Shown one piece after another: positions 1 through 5,966 of a DNA stretch of 5,966 bases. The notes under the pieces were generated by a model. The model saw only the letters and a program-made list of their open reading frames with translations, was not told the origin of the DNA and ran no database searches. Numbering within the stretch: position 1 is the first letter of the stretch; every line of letters begins with the position of its first letter. Source of the DNA: an uncultured Eubacteriales bacterium (GTDB taxonomy: Bacteria > Bacillota > Clostridia > Oscillospirales > Oscillospiraceae); assembly GCA_900554705.1 (NCBI GenBank), contig USIH01000130.1, positions 1-5,966 of the forward strand, read 5' to 3'. The position numbers and the translations under genes were made by a program.

Positions 1-56
1 TCTATATACGCCGACAGGCGTGAGTTGCTCGTCTTCCGAACCTTTTTGGCAGCCTG

Positions 57-90
57 CCAGCGTGCCGAAAAAGGTTTTTCGACACGCTGG
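57..90. repeat. 34-nt near-perfect inverted repeat
   Basis: The two 17-nt halves are complementary except for one C/A mismatch (positions 65 and 82) and the central GG. The outer arms are CCAGCGTG and CACGCTGG; the inner arms are CGAAAAA and TTTTTCG. As RNA it would fold into a long hairpin on either strand. It has no T-tract directly after it on either strand, so it is not a textbook terminator itself. It abuts the terminator hairpin at 91-116, giving two back-to-back hairpins just downstream of the minus-strand operon. It could help end or protect that operon's mRNA, or be a copy of a dispersed intergenic palindrome; the window holds only one copy. Confidence 0.75.
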
Positions 91-121
91 AGAAACCGCA
101 CCTGCGTGCGGTTTCTTTTTT
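91..121 (+). terminator. Intrinsic terminator, + strand
   Basis: A perfect 11-bp stem (91-101 with 106-116) closes a CTGC loop and runs into six Ts (116-121). This is a canonical rho-independent terminator read left to right, so it probably ends a + strand gene lying left of the window. Read in the minus direction the same hairpin lacks a following U-tract, so it would be weak for the operon ending at 120. The T-tract overlaps the TAA stop of the DHHW gene (120-122), making the convergent arrangement extremely tight. In the 56 bases to its left, one + frame stops at TGA 21-23 and a small hairpin lies at 8-21, but no gene can be identified. Confidence 0.8.
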
Positions 122-1205
122 ATTGCAGCGTTTCGCTGTTGTTCAGCACAGACGTGCTGTAGAGGAACAGGACATCCTGCCCATGAAAGTCTATAAATCT
201 GCCGAGGCGTGCGGTGGGAAGGTAGCGAATATCCACCAGCGTGACGCTCGCGTAGCTCTCCACGAGCAGCGGCGCGAGGCTGCTGCCAAACGAGTCGCGG
301 AAGACGATCAGCTCCCGATCCGTCGCGGCGTTGGGGTTGTCGATGCGCAGCAGCGAGACGGAACCGGAGAGGAACAGTGCGTAAGGGTCGTCTCCCTGCG
401 CCGCCGCGAGATCATAGACGTCTCCGGCGCTGTTTGTCTCATAGTTCCAGACCGTGCAGTCCGCAAGCGTGTCCGACATGAGATAGCGCAGCGTATCGGG
501 CTGCATCGGCAGCGCCGCATAGCCGTAGTAAACGCCGTAAAACGGCCGGTCGAGCGTCCGCTCCGTATACGTGCCGGTCGTCGCGCCCATTGCCGCGGTG
601 ATCTTCTGCGCAACCGGCTGCAACGCCTCCTGCCGCCAATGCGAGTCCGTTCGGTAGTAATCGCTCAGACGGAGCGTGTCAAACAGGTCGACATAAGTCA
701 TCTGCGGCGTCTTTTCGCGCAGATAAGCCACAAACGCTTCGTAATCCAGCGCGGGCACGCCGTTTTCCTTCGCCATGAAGTAGTTCTTGTCCGGCACGAC
801 GGAGAGATAGACCTTGGAGCCTTGCAGATAGGTCTTGCAGACCTCCGCAAAACGCTCCGCCGCGTGATCCAGCGACGCCGTGTTCATCGGGTAGTCCATC
901 TGCGCGGCATAGCCGTCCGAGAGGTAGACACCGTGGTGATCCTTCTGCCGGAGCAGATCGTAGGAGACGAGCGCCTTCAGGGTGCGGAAGGACTCGCGCA
1001 GGGGGAACTGGTCGACCGCGTAGCTCTCCGCCTTGTCCATAAACGTGCCGTCTCGGATCGTCTGAAAGGACAGCGCAGGCGCCTGCGCGAGCGGCCGCCG
1101 CTCACTCACGGAGATCGCGTCGGCGGGGCGCAGCAGCGACCACAGGCCGAAAACGAGCAGAAAGCCCGCAAGGCAGATCACCGTTGCATAGTGCTTCGTT
1201 TTCAT
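120..1205 (-). CDS. DHHW-family SGNH-like protein, partner of the MBOAT acyltransferase
   Basis: The protein is 361 residues from the chosen ATG. Residues about 6-25 form one hydrophobic segment, a signal anchor or uncleaved signal, so the rest should lie outside the membrane. Hallmarks of the DHHW family (AlgJ/AlgX-like SGNH hydrolase fold) are visible: TDSHW supplies Asp187 and His189, FRDSFG supplies Ser305 as the likely nucleophile, and DIRY follows at 325-328. The family's DHHW motif appears here as DSHW. In AlgX and AlgJ these residues form the Asp-His-Ser triad; transfer of acetyl groups onto an exported polysaccharide is inferred from that relationship and from the MBOAT gene immediately upstream. 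An in-frame GTG two codons earlier (1209-1211) is rejected because it overlaps the AGGAGG ribosome-binding site. Length looks complete. The polymer substrate is unknown, and an esterase role cannot be excluded. Confidence 0.87.
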   Translation of the reverse strand: MKTKHYATVICLAGFLLVFGLWSLLRPADAISVSERRPLAQAPALSFQTIRDGTFMDKAESYAVDQFPLRESFRTLKALVSYDLLRQKDHHGVYLSDGYAAQMDYPMNTASLDHAAERFAEVCKTYLQGSKVYLSVVPDKNYFMAKENGVPALDYEAFVAYLREKTPQMTYVDLFDTLRLSDYYRTDSHWRQEALQPVAQKITAAMGATTGTYTERTLDRPFYGVYYGYAALPMQPDTLRYLMSDTLADCTVWNYETNSAGDVYDLAAAQGDDPYALFLSGSVSLLRIDNPNAATDRELIVFRDSFGSSLAPLLVESYASVTLVDIRYLPTARLGRFIDFHGQDVLFLYSTSVLNNSETLQ

Positions 1206-1210
1206 GCGCA

Positions 1211-1214
1211 CCTC

Positions 1215-1216
<2 letters not shown>
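1211..1216 (-). promoter_or_regulatory. Ribosome-binding site of the DHHW gene, overlapping the MBOAT stop
   Basis: On the minus strand AGGAGG stands 5 nt before the ATG at 1203-1205. It shares two bases with the TAG stop of the MBOAT gene (1215-1217). It fixes the start at the ATG, because the alternative GTG would use the last G of the Shine-Dalgarno itself. The layout suggests translational coupling, keeping the two membrane partners in step. Confidence 0.8.
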
Positions 1217-2594
<1,378 letters not shown>

Positions 2595-2626
2595 CGGGCG
2601 CAGCCTCCTCTTTTGTTTGATTTAGC

Positions 2627-2649
2627 GCGCCGAAATAACACTTCGGCGC
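2627..2649 (-). other. Hairpin between lipoprotein and MBOAT genes
   Basis: In the 64-nt gap an 8-bp perfect stem (2627-2634 with 2642-2649; GCGCCGAA and TTCGGCGC) closes a 7-nt loop. Neither strand has a U-tract after it, so it is not a strong terminator. It sits about 18 nt upstream of the MBOAT ribosome-binding site in the presumed transcript. It could stop exonucleases or act as a processing point that uncouples lipoprotein and acyltransferase levels. The function is inferred; the fold is read directly. Confidence 0.55.
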
Positions 2650-2658
2650 ACCAATTAC

Positions 2659-3267
2659 TTACGCGATCGCTCCTTCGAAGGTGAGCACGGCGTCCTGCCC
2701 GCTGGCAAGGAGCTTATCGCGGAAGGTGTTGACAAGCTCCTCGTTGCCGTAGACGGAAACGACGCAGCCCGGCAGCGTGAAAATAATGAACTTGTCGGGG
2801 AAGCCGCACATCCAGTGCTTGGTCTGAATGCCGTCGCGCAGCAGCTGCGCCACCGTCTGCGCATCATCGCCGTTTTTCAGATGGAATGCACCGCAGGTGA
2901 AGGTGTTGAGGTTCATCATGTGCGTGAGCGCCGCAGCGCCGTCGATCAGCGCGGCCGCGTCCGTCGGCAGCGTGAGCGAGAAGTTCAGCACCTCCGGATC
3001 GTCGATCGAGACCGTTCCGGGCGCGTCGTCCACGGGATTCATCTCGTCGCCGCCGGCAGCTGGGAACTTCTCGTCCTCGGTATAAGCGGCCCAAACCTTC
3101 GTCAGCACGTTGAGCGCCGCAAGATCGGGCGCCGTTTCGGTGGGAAGCGTCGTCGTCGGTGTCTGCGTGGTGGTGGGCGTCTGCGTCGTCGCGGGCGCTT
3201 TCTTGGCGCTGCCGCAGGCCGTCAGCAGCAGGGCAAGCAGAAGTACGATAGGAACAATGCGTTTCAT
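2659..3267 (-). CDS. Exported lipoprotein of unknown function
   Basis: The product is 202 residues from the chosen ATG. A charged MKR start, a Leu-rich core and the lipobox LLTAC with Cys18 predict a lipid-anchored protein on the outer face of the membrane. A Thr/Pro/Gln linker (about 26-47) holds two copies of TTQTPT and leads to a compact domain of about 155 residues. Its most distinctive stretch is NLNTFTCGAFHL (119-130) followed by HWMCGFPDKFIIF (151-163) and SVYGNE (171-176), with Cys125, Cys154 and Cys168. The layout resembles small Clostridial lipoproteins of the DUF4358 type, but that assignment is tentative and no enzymatic motif is recognised. The upstream in-frame ATG at 3274-3276 directly abuts the GAAAGG ribosome-binding site (3277-3282); the ATG at 3265-3267 lies 9 nt from it and is preferred. 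It is first in the minus-strand group, 64 nt before the MBOAT gene, suggesting an accessory part in envelope glycan modification. No convincing sigma-A promoter was found for it. Confidence 0.85.
   Translation of the reverse strand: MKRIVPIVLLLALLLTACGSAKKAPATTQTPTTTQTPTTTLPTETAPDLAALNVLTKVWAAYTEDEKFPAAGGDEMNPVDDAPGTVSIDDPEVLNFSLTLPTDAAALIDGAAALTHMMNLNTFTCGAFHLKNGDDAQTVAQLLRDGIQTKHWMCGFPDKFIIFTLPGCVVSVYGNEELVNTFRDKLLASGQDAVLTFEGAIA
3154..3189 (-). repeat. Two tandem 18-nt units coding TTQTPT
   Basis: Two adjacent 18-nt units, differing at four positions, encode residues 27-38 of the lipoprotein as TTQTPT-TTQTPT. They make up part of the flexible linker between the lipidated Cys18 and the folded domain. 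Such Thr/Pro-rich tethers usually span the cell wall and may vary in repeat number between strains. Confidence 0.75.
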
Positions 3268-3290
3268 ATTTCTCATCCTTTCGGTTGTTT

Positions 3291-3305
3291 CCGGCCTCGC
3301 GCCGG
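3291..3305 (-). other. Small GC-rich hairpin in the lipoprotein leader
   Basis: CCGGC and GCCGG pair around a 5-nt loop, 9 nt upstream of the GAAAGG ribosome-binding site in the minus direction. There is no U-tract. It lies in the probable 5' leader of the lipoprotein operon and might affect translation, though a 5-bp stem can arise by chance in GC-rich DNA. Confidence 0.3.
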
Positions 3306-3312
3306 TTTCTAC

Positions 3313-3325
3313 ACGTCATAGACGT
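3313..3325. promoter_or_regulatory. Short dyad, possible operator (ACGTC-ATA-GACGT)
   Basis: A 13-bp perfect dyad with a 3-bp centre lies in the AT-rich divergent spacer, about 46 bp upstream of the lipoprotein start. Its size suits a dimeric repressor, and it is placed where a minus-strand promoter would be expected. No clear -35/-10 pair overlaps it, so the operator reading is a low-confidence inference. Confidence 0.25.
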
Positions 3326-3391
3326 AAATTTTTTCGTTTGGTTCTGTTATTTTTCCAAAAATCTTTTGTTCTTTTGCTGGAAAAGCCTTCC

Positions 3392-3420
3392 TTGCGCCGC
3401 GCGGCAAAATGTGGTATACT
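3392..3420 (+). promoter_or_regulatory. Sigma-A-type promoter of the LRR-CAP gene
   Basis: TTGCGC (3392-3397) and TATACT (3415-3420) are separated by 17 bp, and TG at 3412-3413 adds an extended -10. Transcription would start near 3427 and leave a short leader of about 25 nt before the ATG at 3452. A 10-bp palindrome GCCGCGCGGC (3396-3405) overlaps the end of the -35 and the spacer, a position where a bound protein would block RNA polymerase. The -10 match is strong and the -35 weak, as is common with extended -10 promoters. Confidence 0.7.
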
Positions 3421-3436
3421 GTGGGCGAAATTTTCA

Positions 3437-3449
3437 CGGGAGGGACCCG
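3437..3449 (+). promoter_or_regulatory. Ribosome-binding site of the LRR-CAP gene, within a small stem-loop
   Basis: GGGAGG (3438-3443) stands 8 nt before the ATG at 3452, so the start is well supported. The same bases can fold as CGGG-AGGGA-CCCG (3437-3449), putting half of the Shine-Dalgarno in a 4-bp stem. The ribosome-binding site is solid; any control by the stem is speculative. Confidence 0.7.
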
Positions 3450-3451
3450 CA

Positions 3452-5966
3452 ATGAAAAAAATCGTTTCTCTGCTGCTCTGCCTTGCGCTTGTCGCGGTGC
3501 TGCTTCCGCCGCAGGCCGGCTTCGCCTCCGAGCAGCCGCAGGAGGTCGGCATCTCCGCACCGCTGGCGCAGCAAATGCCGTCGGAGGAAGCGGCGGAGGG
3601 CGTGCCTTCCGGCTACCGTCCGTCCGACACGGTCAGCCGCGCGAGACGCGACGATCCGGTCGGCAGCATCGACTGGTCGTTTGAGGACGGTGTGCTCACC
3701 GTCACCGGCACGGGCGCCATAGCGGACTACAGCACCACGCAGCTCCCGCCGTGGCGGGACGAACGCTATGCAGCCACTGCAATTGTCATTGGCGAAGGGA
3801 TCACCGCAGTCGGCGCGCAGGCGTTCGCCGAGTTTTACAAAGTCACCTCCGTGACCCTGCCCTCTACGCTGCGGCGCATCGGCAGCGGCGCGTTTTACCG
3901 TCTTTCCTCCCTCGCACGGGTCACACTGCCCGACGGGCTGGAACGGATCGAGAGCGGCGCGTTCTGCTATGCGGGGCTGACGGAGCTTCGCCTGCCGGAC
4001 AGCCTGACCGTTCTGGAAGAATTTGCGTTTCAGAACACCAAGCTCGTGCACGTTGACTTTCCCCGGCAGCTTGTGTTCGACGTCAATATTTTCCTTTACT
4101 GCCCCGCGCTGACCGGCATTGACTTCCCGCAGGGACACAACGACTGCATCAGCTCGGACGGCATCGTGTTCTCCGCGGACGGAAAAACGCTTCTTCTCTA
4201 TCCGGCCGGTCGGAGCGACGAGGCCTACACCGTCCCCGAAAGCGTTTCCGCTGTCGGACCGTATGCTTTTACTTACGCGCAGGCGCTGCGCAGCGTCTGC
4301 TTTCCCGCGCAACTGCGCGAGATCGGCGAATATGCATTTTATTGCGCGCAGATCACGGAGGCGGCGCTGCCTGAGGGACTGGAGACGATGGGAGACGGCG
4401 CGTTCCGCGAATCGCGCCTCCAAGCGCTGGTTCTGCCCGACGGGCTGACCTATGTTCCCTACTGGGGCTTTTCCTATTGCAATGAGCTGACCTCCGTCAC
4501 GCTCGGCAGCGGCATCCGCTACATCTATATGTCCGCGTTCCGCTCCTGCCGGAAGCTAAAGACCGTTTCCTTCTCCGGCAGCGGCGCGCTTCGCGTGATC
4601 TGGGGCGCTGCCTTTATGGAGTGCACGTCGCTCGAGCGCATTGCGCTGCCGGAAGGGCTGCGCTATCTGCTCGCCTCGGTCTTTGACTCCTGCGGCGCGC
4701 TTTCCTCCGTGCAGCTTCCCTCCACGCTGGAGCTGATCGGCGGCTATGCCTTCTACGAATGTGCGCGTCTTTCCGCGCTTACCCTGCCGGAAAACCTGAC
4801 CGAGATCGGCGTCAAAGCCTTTTCCGGCACGTCGGCACTTGCGCAGATCAACTATCCGGACAGCCTGCGCAAGGTCTCCCGCAGCGCCTTTGAAGCATCC
4901 GCCGCGCCCGCGCTTCCGTCCGACTTCACCTTGGACTTTGGCGGCGACTACTACCGCTGCCCGCAGCTTTCCCTGCGCGGCACGCAGAGCTACGGCGAGG
5001 CGAACGAGGTTCTCCGCTTGGTAAACGAAGCACGCGCCGAGGCAGGTGTTACGCCGCTTTCCTATGACGAGCAGCTAAGCGAATTTGCGATGCTGCGCGC
5101 CGCCGAGATCGCCGTTCTGTTCTCGCATGACCGTCCCACCGGCGTGGGCGTCCTGTCCTCCGTGGACTTTGCCTACGGTGAAAACATCGCCATGGGTCCC
5201 GGCGCCGCGTCGGGCGCGATGAACCTCTGGATGAACTCCGCAGGCCACCGCGCAAACATCCTGACAAGCGGCTACACCGAGATCGGTATCGGCTGCTTCC
5301 GCGCGGAGAACGGAGCCACCTACTGGGTACAGGTGTTCGGCATTGAGGAGCCGGAGGGCACGCCGCGCACCGGCGAGGTCACGCTGACGCAGAACGTGCT
5401 GTTCTATCCGGAGGCAAGCTATCAGGACACCTCCCTCAACGGAAAGGGCGAGGATTATTTCGCCGGCGACACGCTTTTCACGCCCTATTACACGCTAAAT
5501 ATGGAGCCGGAGCTGAAGCTCGCGGAGAAGGCCGACAAGCGGCTTTTCGGCATCGTAAAAAGCTGCGACGGAACGAACGTATCGGTTCTGAACGATCAAA
5601 TCCTCCGGTATGAGATCGCGGATCCTGCCGTGCTGCAAGCGCGGTTCGAGCAGGGCGAGCTCACCCTGACCGGCCGCAGCGCGGGACAGACCGACCTTAC
5701 CGTGCGGTTTGGCTCGTCCGAGGCGATTTGTCATGTAACGGTCGCTTCGCAGAGAGAAACGCATGAGCATCGCTACTGGGCGATCATCCATAACGCGACC
5801 TGCACGGACGCAGGATACATCGACTACACGTGCTCTGTTGAAGGCTGCGGCAGCCACTATACGGAGATTCTGCCGCCGCTGGGGCACAATTTTGTCAACG
5901 GCGTCTGCACCCGCTGCGGCGCGACGGACGGTCAGGGCGACAAGCCCTGCGACGGCGGCGCGACCT
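3452..5966 (+). CDS. BspA-type leucine-rich-repeat surface protein with CAP domain (3' end cut by window)
   Basis: One frame runs from the ATG without a stop to the right edge, giving 838 visible residues. Residues 1-25 are a signal peptide with a likely cut after GFA. Residues about 70-107, with WSFEDGVLTVTGTGAIADY, form the N-terminal cap seen before BspA-like LRR_5 arrays, and 108-485 hold about fifteen 22-23-residue repeats. A CAP/SCP domain spans about 518-630, with SHDRP (His559), YGENIA (Glu577), an LWMNSAGHRANIL stretch (His599) and YTEIGIG; these match the conserved cavity residues of the family. Residues 640-765 look beta-rich and end in TGRSAGQTDLTVRFGSSEAICHVTVA, like a bacterial Ig-like fold. 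From 768 come paired-cysteine modules, and the last residues, DKPCDGG, resemble linkers that precede S-layer-homology repeats in related Clostridial proteins. The role is probably surface adhesion or interaction; biochemical activity of bacterial CAP domains is mostly unknown. Its own promoter and divergent orientation point to expression separate from the acyltransferase group. Confidence 0.93.
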   Translation, partial: MKKIVSLLLCLALVAVLLPPQAGFASEQPQEVGISAPLAQQMPSEEAAEGVPSGYRPSDTVSRARRDDPVGSIDWSFEDGVLTVTGTGAIADYSTTQLPPWRDERYAATAIVIGEGITAVGAQAFAEFYKVTSVTLPSTLRRIGSGAFYRLSSLARVTLPDGLERIESGAFCYAGLTELRLPDSLTVLEEFAFQNTKLVHVDFPRQLVFDVNIFLYCPALTGIDFPQGHNDCISSDGIVFSADGKTLLLYPAGRSDEAYTVPESVSAVGPYAFTYAQALRSVCFPAQLREIGEYAFYCAQITEAALPEGLETMGDGAFRESRLQALVLPDGLTYVPYWGFSYCNELTSVTLGSGIRYIYMSAFRSCRKLKTVSFSGSGALRVIWGAAFMECTSLERIALPEGLRYLLASVFDSCGALSSVQLPSTLELIGGYAFYECARLSALTLPENLTEIGVKAFSGTSALAQINYPDSLRKVSRSAFEASAAPALPSDFTLDFGGDYYRCPQLSLRGTQSYGEANEVLRLVNEARAEAGVTPLSYDEQLSEFAMLRAAEIAVLFSHDRPTGVGVLSSVDFAYGENIAMGPGAASGAMNLWMNSAGHRANILTSGYTEIGIGCFRAENGATYWVQVFGIEEPEGTPRTGEVTLTQNVLFYPEASYQDTSLNGKGEDYFAGDTLFTPYYTLNMEPELKLAEKADKRLFGIVKSCDGTNVSVLNDQILRYEIADPAVLQARFEQGELTLTGRSAGQTDLTVRFGSSEAICHVTVASQRETHEHRYWAIIHNATCTDAGYIDYTCSVEGCGSHYTEILPPLGHNFVNGVCTRCGATDGQGDKPCDGGAT
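3773..4891 (+). repeat. Array of about fifteen LRR_5 repeats
   Basis: The repeats follow L-x-x-V-x-L-P-x-x-L-x-x-I-G-x-x-A-F-x-x-C-x-x. Units begin at residues 108, 132, 154, 176, 198, 220, 279, 301, 323, 346, 369, 394, 417, 440 and 463. The unit at 220 carries an insertion of about 37 residues with SSDGIVFSADGKTLLLYPAG (234-253), a known 'island' type in BspA-like proteins. The unit at 198 is degenerate and lacks the AF core, and the unit at 369 is two residues longer. Such arrays form curved solenoids and usually bind proteins or glycans outside the cell. Nucleotide similarity between units is low, so the array looks old rather than freshly duplicated. Confidence 0.88.
5753..5923 (+). other. 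Cys/His-rich C-terminal modules of the LRR-CAP protein
   Basis: The segment begins with HEHRYWAIIHNATCTDAGYI (771-790) and continues DYTCSVEGCGSHY, then LGHNFVNGVCTRCGA (810-824). Cys784, Cys794, Cys799, Cys819 and Cys822 with His771, His773 and His812 look like small metal-binding or disulfide knuckles. Similar modules recur near the ends of Clostridial surface proteins, typically just before an anchoring domain. Metal binding is inferred and not proven by the sequence. Confidence 0.7.

Noticed and set aside
3154..3189. CRISPR-like or phase-variable tandem repeat
   Set aside because: There are only two imperfect coding units in frame, with no spacers, so they are just a Thr/Pro linker. A change in unit number would keep the frame.
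3313..3345. Possible + strand terminator: ACGTC-ATA-GACGT hairpin followed by a T-rich run
   Set aside because: The stem is only 5 bp with a 3-nt loop, and three As separate it from the Ts. No + strand gene ends nearby to need it. A dyad operator is the better, though still weak, reading.
3308..3360. Minus-strand sigma-A promoter for the lipoprotein operon, using TATGAC (3315-3320) as -10
   Set aside because: At 17-18 bp spacing the -35 would be AACCAA or GAACCA, neither resembling TTGACA. The operon must have a promoter in or beyond this spacer, but no specific pair is convincing.
3434..4423. Minus-strand open frame (329 codons) opposite the start of the LRR-CAP gene
   Set aside because: It is again in exact antisense codon register with a clear signal-peptide/LRR gene, with Arg/Ala-rich composition and no domain. 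The same rare-codon avoidance explains it.
5495..5887. Minus-strand open frame (130 codons) opposite the C-terminal part of the LRR-CAP gene
   Set aside because: It has the same antisense codon register, no ribosome-binding site evidence and no recognisable domain, and the + strand frame there holds convincing Cys-rich modules.

Overview
The window is GC-rich, tightly packed bacterial DNA with Shine-Dalgarno-led genes. It encodes an exported lipoprotein, an MBOAT/DHHW acetyltransferase pair, and a BspA-type leucine-rich-repeat surface protein whose tail carries Cys-rich 'GHNFxNGxCTRCGA' modules. Protein style and neighbourhood suggest a Gram-positive, gut-type Clostridia such as Oscillospiraceae/Ruminococcaceae. 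That is an inference from family knowledge; no taxonomic marker gene is present.

Layout: positions 1-119 hold no supportable gene. They contain a 34-nt near-perfect inverted repeat followed directly by a + strand intrinsic terminator, probably serving a gene left of the window. Positions 120-3267 are a three-gene minus-strand group, read right to left: a Thr-rich lipoprotein of unknown function (2659-3267), an AlgI-like MBOAT O-acyltransferase (1215-2594) and a DHHW-family SGNH-like protein (120-1205). The last two are 9 nt apart, and the ribosome-binding site of the second overlaps the stop of the first. Positions 3268-3451 are a divergent intergenic region with a good extended -10 promoter for the + strand. 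From 3452 to the right edge runs one + strand reading frame, open at the end (838 codons visible): signal peptide, about fifteen LRR_5 repeats, a CAP/SCP domain, a beta-rich segment and paired-cysteine modules.

Working together: MBOAT plus DHHW matches the AlgI/AlgJ-AlgX logic. A membrane channel-enzyme moves acyl groups across the membrane, and an extracytoplasmic SGNH-like partner places them on a polymer. The lipoprotein is well placed to be an accessory of that system on the outer face of the membrane. The divergent LRR-CAP protein is a predicted cell-surface or secreted protein, so the whole window concerns the cell envelope. The glycan or polymer acted on cannot be told from the sequence. 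No RNA gene, CRISPR array, insertion sequence or phage feature was seen.
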